Origin: Azospirillum halopraeferens DSM 3675
GTDB taxonomy: Bacteria > Pseudomonadota > Alphaproteobacteria > Azospirillales > Azospirillaceae
Length of the DNA stretch: 64,000 bases
NCBI RefSeq assembly: GCF_000429625.1
Contig: NZ_AUCF01000001.1
Location: 248,001 to 312,000, forward strand
Reading direction: 5' to 3'
This document shows positions 1-10,749 of the stretch, one piece after another (position 1 is the stretch's first letter; the number at the start of each line of letters is the position of its first letter). The translations under genes were made by a program, and so were the position numbers. The notes under the pieces were generated by a model. It saw only the letters and a program-made list of their open reading frames with translations, made no database searches and was not told where the DNA came from.

Positions 1-1
1 C

Positions 2-514
2 GGACGGGTGATCGCCATTGGCACCGTCCGCCTGTCGGGGGCGCGGGTATTCCGCACCGTTTCCTTCGATCTGCCGGTGGACCCCGGCGAGTCGCTGTCC
101 CCGGCCGTGACGGAGGCCTATCGCATGCCGGCCAACGCCGTCGCCGGAGCGCAGACCTTCCCCAATGTCTGGCGTGTCGTTGCGGAGGCTCTGCGCGGCT
201 GCCTCGTCGTCGGTGTCGGTGTGGACGCGGCGCTGGCCGCCCTGGCCCGCGAGGTCGAGGGTGCCGGTCTCGACCGGTTCGAGCCACCGCCGTCCCTCGA
301 CCTCGGCCCGCTGGCCAGGGCGCTGGAGCCGGCGGCGGGGGTGGACGTGCCGTCCCTGGCCGCAGCCTTCGGCGTCGATCTTCGGGCGGGGAAGGGGAGT
401 GCCCCGCACGCCCTGCTGACCGCCGAACTGGCTTCGGCGCTGGTGCGCCGCCTGGAGGAGCGCGGTGTGCGGACGCTCGGCGAGGCGCGGGCGCTGGCGC
501 CGGACGATGGATGA
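2..514 (+). CDS. 3'-5' exonuclease, DnaQ/epsilon-like, C-terminal part (5'-truncated by window edge)
   Basis: The frame is open from the first base, so the true start lies outside the window. The visible protein opens with GRVIAIGTVRL, which matches the strand after the first exonuclease motif of DnaQ-type DEDD nucleases (usually ...ETTGL...GDRVIxIGAVR). It continues with a proline-containing segment like the 'lvxP' loop and a helical C-terminal part containing HALLTAELASALVRRL, where the last catalytic His/Asp region is expected. Such domains remove 3' nucleotides from single-stranded DNA or RNA. In alphaproteobacteria they are often fused behind CBS or nucleotidyltransferase domains, which cannot be judged here. 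The gene ends 5 bp before the convergent DUF188 gene. Confidence 0.55.
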   Translation, partial: GRVIAIGTVRLSGARVFRTVSFDLPVDPGESLSPAVTEAYRMPANAVAGAQTFPNVWRVVAEALRGCLVVGVGVDAALAALAREVEGAGLDRFEPPPSLDLGPLARALEPAAGVDVPSLAAAFGVDLRAGKGSAPHALLTAELASALVRRLEERGVRTLGEARALAPDDG

Positions 515-519
515 AAGCG

Positions 520-987
520 CTACCGCCACACCGGCATGCGGCCGCGGCGGACCGCCTGCACGGCCTGGTCGAGAGTCTGGAGGAACCGCGAACGGTCCTG
601 CGGGCTCAGCGGCCGCGGCCCGCCCGAGGCGACGCCCATGTCGCGCAAGTCGCTCATCAGCGCGCGCCCGGCCAGCGCCTGGCCGATGTTGTCGGGTGTG
701 AAGGGTCGGCCGTTGGTGCCGATGACCACCGCTCCCTTCTTCACCGTGCGGTCGGCCAGGGGGATGTCGGCGGTGATGACGATGTCCATGGCCTGCGCCC
801 GCTCGGCGATCCAGTCGTCGGCGGCATCGAACCCCGCGCCGACCACGACCAACTCCGCCCGGCACTCCGTCGGCAGCCGCAGCGGCTGGTTGGAGACCAG
901 CAGGACCTTGATGTCGTAGCGGCCGGCGACCCGGTAGACCTCGGCCTTCATGGGACAGGCGTCGGCGTCGATGAAGATGTCCGGCAT
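520..987 (-). CDS. DUF188 / YaiI-YqxD family protein (UPF0178)
   Basis: This 155-residue protein starts MPDIFIDADACPMK, the hallmark N-terminus of the DUF188 family, a PIN-like fold with a conserved DADACP motif. Further family signatures are VSNQPLRLP, a central DIVITADIPLADR and GRPFTPDNIGQALA. The length matches the family norm of about 150 residues. The reading frame stays open upstream to about position 1200, but the DADACP motif fixes the start at 987. The biochemical function is unestablished; the acidic DxDxC and TADIPLAD motifs suggest a metal-dependent nuclease-like fold. It stands alone, convergent with the exonuclease gene. Confidence 0.9.
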   Translation of the reverse strand: MPDIFIDADACPMKAEVYRVAGRYDIKVLLVSNQPLRLPTECRAELVVVGAGFDAADDWIAERAQAMDIVITADIPLADRTVKKGAVVIGTNGRPFTPDNIGQALAGRALMSDLRDMGVASGGPRPLSPQDRSRFLQTLDQAVQAVRRGRMPVWR

Positions 988-1217
988 CGCGGGTGACCTT
1001 AAGCCTGGCGCCGGCGTGCCGGCAACGGCCCGATCCCGGCGGCTCCTCTCCGGCGCCCACCATAGCGGGCAGCGGCGGGACAGGCAAACGCCGGTGCGGG
1101 GACAAGCCGACCGCCGGCCTTCCAACGCAACCGGCGATGCGCTAAAACCCTGCGCAATCCGGTCGGCGCTGCGGGCGCCCGATTTCCTTTTTTCCCTCAT
1201 AAGGGTCGGAGAGGCGC

Positions 1218-2894
<1,677 letters not shown>

Positions 2895-2898
2895 CAGA

Positions 2899-2926
2899 GC
2901 GGGGGCGCCGTCGCCGGCGCCCCCGC
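2899..2926. terminator. GC-rich hairpin between ettA and the L,D-transpeptidase gene
   Basis: Perfect 12-bp arms (GCGGGGGCGCCG / CGGCGCCCCCGC) around a TCGC loop lie 4 bp after the ettA stop and 20 bp before the end of the convergent transpeptidase gene. There is no T-tract on either side, so it is a stable hairpin that may help bidirectional termination rather than a textbook intrinsic terminator. Confidence 0.6.
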
Positions 2927-2946
2927 ACACACGGGAAAGTCGGCCC

Positions 2947-4257
2947 TCAGGTCGTCTGGCCGCCGTCGCCGATGGGGGCGGCGGCGGGGCGGGGTGCGTC
3001 GGGCATCGGTGACATCGGCGCCGGTGTCAGAGGTACCGGCATGGGCGTCATCGGCGTTGCGGGCGGGGCGGTCTCGATCGCCGGGGGCAACCGCGTGGAC
3101 GCCGCCATCTCTTCCATCAGATCATAGACGTCGTGGTGCAGGCGCACCGTATTGCTGTCGTCGACGGTGGCGGTCCAGTACACAAAGCGCACGGGCAGGG
3201 GGTTCACCTTCAGCCAGACCGGCTCGCCGCGTTCCAGCAGACGCTCGATGCGCGCGGGCGTCACGTTGACCTCCGCCAGCAGCAGTTCCGCGAAGTAGCG
3301 GGCATCCTGCAAACGGACGCAGCCCGAACTCACCGTGCGGACGTCACGGTCGAACAGGTGCGGCTCGTTGGTGCCGTGCAGGTAGATGTTCAGGGAATTG
3401 GTCATGTTGAAGCGGAAGCGGCCCAGCGCGTTGTGGTCGCCCGGCTGCTGGACGATGCGCACGCGCCCCGGCGACACCACGGTCCAGTCGATCTCTTCGG
3501 GGATCACCGGCTCGCCGTCGAGAAAGACAGTGGCGTTGCTCACCCCCGGATGACCGGTGCGGCGCAGCATCGGCAGCTTGTCCTGCTTCAGAATGGTCGG
3601 CGGCACCGTCCAGGTGGGGTTGACGATGACGTGGGTGATGTGGTCCTCAAGCAGGGGAGTCTCGCGCGACGGTCGGCCGACGACGGCACGCATCGTGAAC
3701 TCCTCCCGGCCGTTGCGCACCAGCGTCACCGTCTGGCTCGGCAGATTGACGATCAGCACGGTGTCGGGCGCGGTCTGACGAAAGGCGCGCATGGCGGCCG
3801 CACTCTGGCGCATCATCATCGCCGCTTCGTGCGGCGTGCGGTCCAGCAGGGTGCGGGTGGCGCCGCCGACCAGACCGTCGACCTTCAGCCCCTCGGCCAT
3901 CTGGAAGGCCCGGACGGCCAGGTCCAGATCGTCGCCGAACCGATCGGACACCCGGTCGGGCATCAGGAATCCCAGTTCGGCCATGCGCTGCGACAGGCGC
4001 AGCACACGCTCCCCGTCACGGCCCTTGCGCAGCAGCGGCCCCGCTCCGATCCGCGTCGCCGCAACCGGCACGATGGTCTCCAGGTCCGCCGCGGCCGCGT
4101 CGAGCCGATCGGCCCGCATGGCCAGCGAATCGCGGAACGGCTGCGCCGTCGCGTCGCCGGAAAACGGGAACAGTCCCGCGACCAGCAATGCCAGCAGCAG
4201 CATCACGCGGGCCAGCCGGGGGCGGTTGGTCGGCGGCAGGTTCAGCGTCATCGTCAT
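2947..4257 (-). CDS. L,D-transpeptidase (YcbB/LdtD-like) with peptidoglycan-binding domain
   Basis: This 436-residue exported protein makes 3-3 cross-links in the periplasmic peptidoglycan. Residues 1-39 form a signal sequence (Arg-containing n-region, LLLALLVAGLF core, ATAQP cleavage region). A PG_binding_1 domain follows (about 80-130, VLRLSQRMAELGFL...DGLVGGATRTLLD). The YkuD catalytic domain spans about 165-330 with the signature H294-G-T ... S-S-G-C313-V-R-L; Cys313 is the expected nucleophile. The tail from about 395 is Pro/Met-rich low complexity. The catalytic core and PGBD match YcbB-type enzymes, although the protein is shorter than E. coli LdtD. It is divergent from an M15 endopeptidase gene, which recalls E. 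coli ycbB-ycbK. Confidence 0.9.
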   Translation of the reverse strand: MTMTLNLPPTNRPRLARVMLLLALLVAGLFPFSGDATAQPFRDSLAMRADRLDAAAADLETIVPVAATRIGAGPLLRKGRDGERVLRLSQRMAELGFLMPDRVSDRFGDDLDLAVRAFQMAEGLKVDGLVGGATRTLLDRTPHEAAMMMRQSAAAMRAFRQTAPDTVLIVNLPSQTVTLVRNGREEFTMRAVVGRPSRETPLLEDHITHVIVNPTWTVPPTILKQDKLPMLRRTGHPGVSNATVFLDGEPVIPEEIDWTVVSPGRVRIVQQPGDHNALGRFRFNMTNSLNIYLHGTNEPHLFDRDVRTVSSGCVRLQDARYFAELLLAEVNVTPARIERLLERGEPVWLKVNPLPVRFVYWTATVDDSNTVRLHHDVYDLMEEMAASTRLPPAIETAPPATPMTPMPVPLTPAPMSPMPDAPRPAAAPIGDGGQTT

Positions 4258-4610
4258 GTCCTCTCGCGGTGGGTGCGACGGGGTCGTCCCGCAGCGAACT
4301 TGTTCCTATTGCAACACCTTATACGTCCCGGAGCCGGCAGGCGATTGCGACTCGCGTCAGATCCTCCGGATGCGGCACCGCATCAAACTAACAGCGCACC
4401 ATGGATATGCACCGGCCCTATGTCATCCCGACTGTGGCAAAAATGGGTTGATCGCTGCCTATGTCCTCGCCTATACGAAATGCACGCCGGGTATGACCAG
4501 AACGAAATGTCGTAATCCGGTCGGCAACGATATGAGCCCGCGAAGGGCCGCGAAAGACCCTGCCAGATTGAAGAAAATCACCGGCAATCAGGGGAAAAAG
4601 GGGAACCGGG
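4258..4610. other. Divergent intergenic region between the two peptidoglycan genes
   Basis: These 353 bp hold the promoters of both divergent genes. No clear -35/-10 pair stands out. A 7-bp perfect dyad GATGCGG-CA-CCGCATC lies at 4369-4384 and could be an operator. The stretch directly before the peptidase ATG is purine-rich (GGGGAAAAAGGGG) and supplies its ribosome-binding site. No convincing small gene is visible. Confidence 0.4.
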
Positions 4611-5198
4611 ATGCGTGTTGCTGAGGGGGATACCACCGACCGAGCCGCCGGTCGGCGCCAGTTTCTTCGTTTCGGTCTTGCCGCTTTCGCCGCCGTTGCA
4701 GCGCCTTCGGTGATGCTGCCGGCCTCGGTCGCCGAAGCCGCGGTTCCGGGGCGCTCCGTTCGCCGCCTGGATCTGCACAACATCAACACGGGCGAACGTT
4801 TCAACGACGTGTACTGGGCGGAAGGCGCCTATCGCCCGGATGCCCTGCGACGGCTGGACGTGCTGCTGCGCGACCACCGCGCCGGACAGGTGGCACGCTT
4901 CGACCCGCGGTTGCTCGACGTGCTGTCCGACCTGCATCGGCGCATGGGCAGCACGGAGCCATTCCGCGTGATCTGCGGCTATCGGACCCGTTCGACGAAC
5001 GCTCTGGCCCGCCGCCGGTCGAAGGGTGTTGCCAAGGAAAGCTACCACACGCGCGCCATGGCGGTGGATGTGGCGCTGCCCGACCGCAGCCTGAAAGGGT
5101 TGGCACAGGAAGCCAAGCGGATGCAGGCCGGCGGCGTGGGCGTCTACAACAGCTCCGGCTTCGTTCACGTCGATGTGGGCCCGGTCCGCACCTGGTGA
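4611..5198 (+). CDS. DUF882 / M15-family murein endopeptidase, MepK (YcbK)-like, Tat-exported
   Basis: This is a 195-residue protein. The N-terminus has a twin-arginine motif, GRRQFLRFG at 14-22, then a hydrophobic stretch to about residue 44, so it is probably exported folded by Tat. The mature domain is DUF882/peptidase M15: FRVICGYRTRSTNALARR, then H146 and D153 in SYHTRAMAVDVALPD, and H186 in FVHVDVG, the expected zinc ligands. E. coli MepK (YcbK) cleaves 3-3 cross-links made by L,D-transpeptidases. The divergent neighbour is such a transpeptidase, so the two probably form a make/break pair. Its size and Tat signal agree with the family. Confidence 0.88.
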   Translation: MRVAEGDTTDRAAGRRQFLRFGLAAFAAVAAPSVMLPASVAEAAVPGRSVRRLDLHNINTGERFNDVYWAEGAYRPDALRRLDVLLRDHRAGQVARFDPRLLDVLSDLHRRMGSTEPFRVICGYRTRSTNALARRRSKGVAKESYHTRAMAVDVALPDRSLKGLAQEAKRMQAGGVGVYNSSGFVHVDVGPVRTW

Positions 5199-5214
5199 AG
5201 GCTGAAGGCGCCGC

Positions 5215-5646
5215 TCAGGGATCATCCGCCGCGGCGCGCTTGGTCAGCGTCAGGCGGTTGCGCCCGTCGTGGCGCTCGTAGCGGACGCTGTCCATCATCG
5301 ACTTGACGAAATGGATGCCGAGGCCGCCGATCGGACGCTCGTCGATGTCCCCTTCCAGAACGGGCGGCTTCGCGTCGGTCAGGGGGTCGAAGGGCGTCCC
5401 GTCATCGATCAGTTCGGCCACGACGAATCCGTCGTCCACCGCCAGGCTGACAGCAACTTCATGGCGGCCCCCCTCCGGGAACGCATAGGAAAAGACGTTC
5501 GTCAGAAGCTCGTCCAGCGCCAGATTGAAATGGAAGGCGAGGGCGGGCGGCAGACCGCGTTCGTCGAAGAACGCGTCCACCGCTTCCGCCAGACGGGGAA
5601 TCTCGGACAGATCGTTGACAAGGCGGATGTCGAGGCGGTCGGTCAT
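5215..5646 (-). CDS. Anti-sigma regulatory factor kinase, RsbW/SpoIIAB-like (HATPase_c_2)
   Basis: This is a 143-residue stand-alone GHKL ATPase domain. The N box reads FNLALDELLTNVFSYAF (about 39-55), the G1 box LIDDGTPFDP, and the G2 box GGLGIHFVKSMMD. There is no dimerisation His-box or sensor part, which is typical of RsbW-type serine kinases that bind sigma factors or phosphorylate STAS-domain antagonists. The frame is open much further upstream, but that part is the shadow of the divergent gene; MTDRLDIRLVND at 5646 is the natural start. No STAS or sigma gene is adjacent, so the partner is unknown. Confidence 0.85.
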   Translation of the reverse strand: MTDRLDIRLVNDLSEIPRLAEAVDAFFDERGLPPALAFHFNLALDELLTNVFSYAFPEGGRHEVAVSLAVDDGFVVAELIDDGTPFDPLTDAKPPVLEGDIDERPIGGLGIHFVKSMMDSVRYERHDGRNRLTLTKRAAADDP

Positions 5647-5829
5647 CGCGTGGCTGCCGTCGTTGGCCGGAGGTCGTCGTGCCGCCCCGCGGACGGTAGG
5701 CCGATCCTGCCCCGCCGTCGGCGGACCGGCAACGGGAATCTCCGGGCCGTGCCGGGACGGGGAGGGGAACCAAAAAGCCGGACCGCCGGTTGCAGGCGTC
5801 AGGTCCCACGCAGATCGGCAGAAGAAACC

Positions 5830-7014
5830 ATGTTCACCAAGGATGACCTCGGCCGTCTGGTCGCCGTCGACGCCGCTCCGGCGGTTTCGGTGTTCCTGCC
5901 CACCCACGTGGCGGGGCGCGAGATCCGCCAGGATCCCATTCGCCTCAGGAACCTTTTGGGCGACGCCGTGGAACGCCTGATGACCGGGGGGCTGCGGCGC
6001 CCCGATGCGGAGGCGCTGGTCGCACCGGCGTCGCGGCTGGTCGATGATGGCGGCTTCTGGCGCCACCAGAACAACGGGCTGGCGCTGTTCATGACCCGGG
6101 ATCTGTTCGAAGCGCATCGCGTGCCCATGGACTTGCCGGAGGAGGTGGTGGTCTCCAAGGGATTTTCGGTGCGCCCGCTCCTGCCCTTGCTGGCTGCCGA
6201 AGGCAGCTTCATGATCCTGGCTGCCACGGCGGACGGGGCGCGCCTTTACCTGGCCACCCGCCATGGCATCAGCGAGGAGGACGCGGATCTTCCCGGCGGG
6301 GCCGGGGACGTCCATGACGAAACCGACTACGACCCCAACTCGCTGCACCAGCCGGGGCACATGCGCCATCACGACCGGCGCAACGTCGCGGCCACGTCCG
6401 TCAAAACGCACAACTTCGGCGAATCGCCGGAGGAACTGCGGCACGCTCACCTGATCGAATATCTGCGACGCCTTGCCGACCGTGTGGAGCATCACATTGC
6501 TGCCGCCGGCTTCAAGGGGCCGCTGATCCTGGTTGCCGATGACGAGGTGCAGGGACACCTGCGCGGGTTGCTGGGCAACGTGCCGTCCCTGCTTCACGAC
6601 GCCGTCAATGCGAACGCCGAGTCCATGTCGATCGAGGACATGCATCGCCGCGCCTTCGCCCTGGTCCGTCCGCTGTTCGATCGCGACCGCGGATCGGCAC
6701 TGGACCGTTTCCGCGCCCTCGCCGCTGACACCGAGGGGCGGTTCCGCGCCGTCACGCGGCTGGAGGACATCATCCGCGCCGGCAATGAGGGGCGTGTCGA
6801 CACCCTGTTGGTGGAGGGTTCGGTGCGCCTGTGGGGGCGTTACGACACGCAGACGGACCGTGTCATCTCTGCGTCGAACGCGCCCAACGGCGACTCCGTG
6901 GACCTTCTGGAGCATGCGACCGCGCAAACGCTGCTGCGGGGCGGTGAGGTCCATGTGGTTTCGCGTTCGGACCTGCCACCGGACGCCATCGCCGCAGCCA
7001 TCCTGCGCTACTGA
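5830..7014 (+). CDS. baeRF-family (bacterial archaeo-eukaryotic release factor-like) protein
   Basis: This is a 394-residue soluble protein. It begins MFTKDDLGRLVAVDAAPAVS, followed by VFLPTHVAGREIRQDPIRL, which I recognise as the start of the baeRF family 3-type proteins (VSIYLPTH...DPIRLKNLL). The mid-region FMILAATADGARLYLATRHG and the C-terminal ALLRGGEVHVVSRSDLP also fit. The family is related to eRF1/pelota and is thought to act at ribosomes under stress; this is family knowledge, not shown here. A His/Asp-rich loop (about 165-190, HQPGHMRHHDRR) sits between the first two domains. It is divergent from the RsbW-like gene with 183 bp between them, which hints at a shared stress regulon. 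Confidence 0.7.
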   Translation: MFTKDDLGRLVAVDAAPAVSVFLPTHVAGREIRQDPIRLRNLLGDAVERLMTGGLRRPDAEALVAPASRLVDDGGFWRHQNNGLALFMTRDLFEAHRVPMDLPEEVVVSKGFSVRPLLPLLAAEGSFMILAATADGARLYLATRHGISEEDADLPGGAGDVHDETDYDPNSLHQPGHMRHHDRRNVAATSVKTHNFGESPEELRHAHLIEYLRRLADRVEHHIAAAGFKGPLILVADDEVQGHLRGLLGNVPSLLHDAVNANAESMSIEDMHRRAFALVRPLFDRDRGSALDRFRALAADTEGRFRAVTRLEDIIRAGNEGRVDTLLVEGSVRLWGRYDTQTDRVISASNAPNGDSVDLLEHATAQTLLRGGEVHVVSRSDLPPDAIAAAILRY

Positions 7015-7038
7015 GGGCGCCGATCGGCCGCGCGGCGG

Positions 7039-7680
7039 TCAATCGCCGGGTGTCTGCACCTTGGAGGAGCGATAGATGTCGGCCGGATCCCACACCGCGC
7101 CGTGACGCCGCCGCGGCCGGCCGCCACCTATCCGGCCCGCGGCCTTGTCCTTTGCCGCCGATGTCTTCATCTCGGCAGTCCGGCTGCCGGTTCGACCGGG
7201 AAAGGTGGCGATGAGGGTATCACCCCCTCCGCCATCACCGGCTTCGGAATCGTCACGACTGTCCGGGGACAAGGCGGCGAGCAGCGACAGCAGTTCATCC
7301 GCCACATGGCCCGGTGCCGACCGCCACAGCCGGAGCAACCGTGCTTCCCGGCGACTGATGTCGCCGCTCGGCGATACCGTCGCATCGCCGCGTGCGACCG
7401 CGCTCCCGGCGTTCGGATCATCATAACAATCGAAAAAGAAGCTCACCGGTACATCGAGAACCTGTCCCAGACGGTACAGGGTGCCGGCGGAGATGCGGTT
7501 GGATCCGCGCTCGTACTTCTGCACTTGTTGAAACGTCAGTCCGATGGCGTCGCCGAGTTTCTCCTGACTCATGCCCAGGAGCGTACGGCGCATGCGAACA
7601 CGCTGCCCGACATGGGCATCGACGGACCACGATTCAGGCGAGCCGCGCCGACCCCGCTTGCGCACGGACGATTCGCTCAT
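7039..7680 (-). CDS. XRE/Cro-CI family transcriptional regulator
   Basis: This is a 213-residue protein. An HTH_3 domain lies at about 23-80: VGQRVRMRRTLLGMSQEKLG, DAIGLTFQQVQKYERGSNRI and SAGTLYRLGQVLDVPVSFFF. This arrangement is very common in Rhodospirillales and Rhizobiales regulators of about 130-200 residues. The C-terminal half is poorly conserved, with a charged helix (SRREARLLRLWRSAPGHV) and a basic low-complexity end. It converges on the baeRF gene with a 24-bp gap. The target genes are not indicated. Confidence 0.85.
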   Translation of the reverse strand: MSESSVRKRGRRGSPESWSVDAHVGQRVRMRRTLLGMSQEKLGDAIGLTFQQVQKYERGSNRISAGTLYRLGQVLDVPVSFFFDCYDDPNAGSAVARGDATVSPSGDISRREARLLRLWRSAPGHVADELLSLLAALSPDSRDDSEAGDGGGGDTLIATFPGRTGSRTAEMKTSAAKDKAAGRIGGGRPRRRHGAVWDPADIYRSSKVQTPGD

Positions 7681-8222
7681 CGATTGGCCACCCTTAATGC
7701 TTCAAGCAGAATGTGGAGGATTAACTCTTTACCGGATGATTATTCCCACAAGCCTTGTGACGGATCAAGGGAAATCTTACTCAATTCATTTCATCACAAA
7801 AACACGAACGAGAGTGCCCTTTGTTTGAGCGAACGCCCCCGGCACCACCCGGGACGCCTTCCCGGCATTGAGTTCAGCGCAGAAGACCTGCCAAGGTCTG
7901 AAGATTAATGGAAGGTAAATACTTCTATCACGAATTGTTGGACCTGACCCCGACCGATGGAGTGAACTTGCGCCGGCGGGAATTCTCTGCGGAATTTTGT
8001 GTCATGGTGAGGGCATTTGGAACGAATTGCCACGATGGTAAGGGTTTGATAACCGGAAGAGGATAGGTCAGAGGACAGAGTTGCGCGGCACGCACAAGCG
8101 GCCGGGACGCAAACCGATCTGACGCGCCTGCGACACGCCGGGGCGCGGAGCAGGCCACCCGTTCGGTGGTCGCCTCCGGCACCGGTGCGTCCAGGGCCGC
8201 ACCCGCCGGAAGGAATGGAACC
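7681..8222. other. Divergent intergenic region between XRE regulator and chemoreceptor
   Basis: These 542 bp include a notably AT-richer stretch (about 7700-8070) against the very GC-rich background, as expected for promoter DNA serving both divergent genes. Short open frames here have neither Shine-Dalgarno sequences nor typical codon use, and I see no gene. No recognisable sigma-54 (GG-N10-GC) or clear sigma-70 pair could be assigned with confidence. Confidence 0.4.
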
Positions 8223-10685
8223 ATGCAGGGAAGCAGTCTGACGGGACGCTTCAAAGTCGGAACCCGGATCTACTTCGGGTTCCTGATGGTGTTGCTGCTG
8301 CTCATGCTGGTCGTCGCCGTCGGCGTCAACGGACTGACCGGGGCCCGCAGCGGATTTGATCGCTACGCGGCGGTCAGCAACCAATCGGTGGCGATCCTGG
8401 AGATCGACGTGACGGTCGCCCAGATGCGGCGCCTGGCGTTGAGCTACATCAACTCCGGCTCCTCTGCGGTGGCGGATCAGGTGCGTGCGGTCCAGGCGGA
8501 ACTGGCCGGCAGTCTGCGCGAGGCGATCGCCGGTGCGGAATCCGCGGAACGGCGCGGAAACCTCGAACGCATGAACCGCCTATTCGAGAGCTACGCGGCC
8601 GGATTCGTGGATTTGGTGCAGATGCGCACCACCCGGGACACGCTGGTGCAGGATCAGTTGACACCGAAGGGGCAGGTGGCTCAGCAGAATCTTACCCGGG
8701 TGATCGCCTCTGCCATGAGCGACGGCGATATGGAAGCCGCCGCCCTGGCAGGACAGGCGCAGGAACGGCTGATGATGACCCGGCTCAGCGCCCAGCGTTT
8801 CCTCGCCACCCCCACCGAGCGGGAGGCCGAAGAGGTCCGCAGCCAGAGCCAGGCATTCGATGAACTGATGCGGGGACTATCAGACCGGCTCCGCGATCCG
8901 ACGCGCCGCGGACTGGCCCGTGAGACGGAGCGGCTGTCGGCCGAGTATGTCGAGACCTTCAGTCGCGTCGCCACCGCCGTTCTGGAAAGCGCGCTTCTGG
9001 TCGACCGGATGGCCGCCATGGGTGCCGACTTCGCCGCGATCGTCGAGCAGACGGTCGCCACGGAAACGAAGGAACGCCAGGCGCTGCAGGCGGACACCAC
9101 GGCGAGCATGGACCGGACGCTCAACGTTGACATAACGATCGCTGTTTCGTCCCTTCTGATCGGCCTGCTGCTGGCGTGGCTGGTGGCGCGCAGCATCGTC
9201 GTGCCGGTGCGCGAGATGACCGGGACCATGGGGAGCTTGGCCGGAGGCGATCTCGACGTGGCCATCCCCGCCCTGTCCAACCGGGACGAGATCGGGGCCA
9301 TGGCCCGTGCCGTGGAGGTCTTCAAGCGCAACGCCATCGAGAAGAAGCGTATGGACGAGGCGGAGCGGGAACGCCTGGATGCCGAGCGCCGTGCAGACGA
9401 GGCCAAGCGTGCCCGTGAGGCCGCCATCGGCGAGGAGATCGCGGCGCTGATCGACGGCGTGTCGCGCGGCGACCTGTCGCGCCGTCTCGATCTGGCGGGC
9501 AAGGACGGCTTCTACCGGACAATGGCGGAGGGCATCAACCGACTGACCGACACGGTCGCGGCGGTGATCGCCGACCTCGGCGGCGTGCTGTCGGCGCTGG
9601 CGGGCGGCGATCTCAACCGGCGCATCGACAAGGACTATCACGGTGCCTTCCAGCAGTTGAAGAACGACGTCAACGCCACCTCGACCAAGCTGGGCGAGAT
9701 CGTGGGCCGCATCCGGCAGTCCACCGAGGCGATCTCGGCCGCCGCCTCGGAAGTCTCGCTGGGTGCGACCGATCTGGCGGAACGGACCGAGCAGCAGGCG
9801 TCCTCGCTGGAAGAGACGGCAGCCAGCATGGAAGAACTGGGGGCCACCGTGCGCTCCAACGCCGACAACGCCCAGCGTGCCAACCGCATGGCGGTGGACG
9901 CCCGCACCTCCGCCGAATCGGGTGGCGGCGTCGCCGAGTCCGCCATCGAGGCGATGCGACGCATCGAGACCTCTTCGCGCAAGATCACCGACATTATCGG
10001 GGTGATCGACGAGATCGCCTTCCAGACCAACCTGCTGGCGCTGAACGCGGCGGTGGAGGCGGCGCGGGCCGGCGACGCCGGGCGCGGCTTCGCCGTGGTG
10101 GCGCAGGAAGTGCGCAACCTGGCCCAGCGCTCCGCCCAGGCGTCGAAGGAGATCAAGAGTCTGATCATGGACAGCGACGGTCAGGTCCGCGACGGTGTGG
10201 ATCTCGTCCGCAAGGCCGGCGGCGCGCTGGACGGGATCGTGTCGGGCGTGCAGGAGGTGGCGACGGTCATCGCGGAGATGGCGTCGGCGTCGACCGAACA
10301 GGCCACCGCCCTGGACGAGATCAACGCCACCGTCGCTCAGATGGACGAGATGACCCAGAAGAACGCGGCGCTGGTCGAGGAAACCACCGCGGCTGCCCAG
10401 TCGCTGGCCGCTCAGGCCAACGATCTGCGCGCCCTGGTGGGCTTCTTCAAGCTGGAACAGACGGCGGCGCCGATGGCCGCATCCGCAGCGTCCGTTGCCG
10501 CGTCCGGCGTCCCGGCATCAGCGCGGGTGGTCGCACCGACGCGGCCCGCACCGCGCGCCGCTGCGAAGGCCCCGGCGCGGAATACGTCGCCGAAGCCCGC
10601 GGCGGAGCAGCCGGCGGCGGTGCGCGGAACCGGTGGTGTCCTGCAACGTGCCCGTGCCGACGAGGACGACTGGAAGGAGTTCTGA
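8223..10685 (+). CDS. Methyl-accepting chemotaxis protein with multiple HAMP units and a CheR-docking tail
   Basis: This is an 820-residue inner-membrane chemoreceptor. TM1 is at about 16-38 ([19 protein letters not shown]). An all-helical periplasmic region of about 270 residues follows, a size that suits a helical bimodular or 4-helix sensor domain. TM2 is at about 303-325, followed by a canonical HAMP ([20 protein letters not shown]). Two further HAMP-like units, each with a GDL motif, precede the MA signalling domain, whose tip has [20 protein letters not shown]. The C-terminus is DDWKEF, matching the xWxxF pentapeptide that docks CheR/CheB, so it is probably adaptation-competent. The start at 8223 has the Shine-Dalgarno GGAAGGA. 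The ligand is unknown and no che genes are nearby. Confidence 0.92.
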   Translation: MQGSSLTGRFKVGTRIYFGFLMVLLLLMLVVAVGVNGLTGARSGFDRYAAVSNQSVAILEIDVTVAQMRRLALSYINSGSSAVADQVRAVQAELAGSLREAIAGAESAERRGNLERMNRLFESYAAGFVDLVQMRTTRDTLVQDQLTPKGQVAQQNLTRVIASAMSDGDMEAAALAGQAQERLMMTRLSAQRFLATPTEREAEEVRSQSQAFDELMRGLSDRLRDPTRRGLARETERLSAEYVETFSRVATAVLESALLVDRMAAMGADFAAIVEQTVATETKERQALQADTTASMDRTLNVDITIAVSSLLIGLLLAWLVARSIVVPVREMTGTMGSLAGGDLDVAIPALSNRDEIGAMARAVEVFKRNAIEKKRMDEAERERLDAERRADEAKRAREAAIGEEIAALIDGVSRGDLSRRLDLAGKDGFYRTMAEGINRLTDTVAAVIADLGGVLSALAGGDLNRRIDKDYHGAFQQLKNDVNATSTKLGEIVGRIRQSTEAISAAASEVSLGATDLAERTEQQASSLEETAASMEELGATVRSNADNAQRANRMAVDARTSAESGGGVAESAIEAMRRIETSSRKITDIIGVIDEIAFQTNLLALNAAVEAARAGDAGRGFAVVAQEVRNLAQRSAQASKEIKSLIMDSDGQVRDGVDLVRKAGGALDGIVSGVQEVATVIAEMASASTEQATALDEINATVAQMDEMTQKNAALVEETTAAAQSLAAQANDLRALVGFFKLEQTAAPMAASAASVAASGVPASARVVAPTRPAPRAAAKAPARNTSPKPAAEQPAAVRGTGGVLQRARADEDDWKEF

Positions 10686-10749
10686 GCAACCGGCTGACGA
10701 TGGCCGTGCTACGCTGTTGGCGCAGTGTAGGCAGGACGAGGAGGCGAGA

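Noticed and set aside
7905..8384. Minus-strand frames upstream of the chemoreceptor
   Set aside because: No Shine-Dalgarno, unusual composition, and overlap with the chemoreceptor start; they are more likely promoter DNA.
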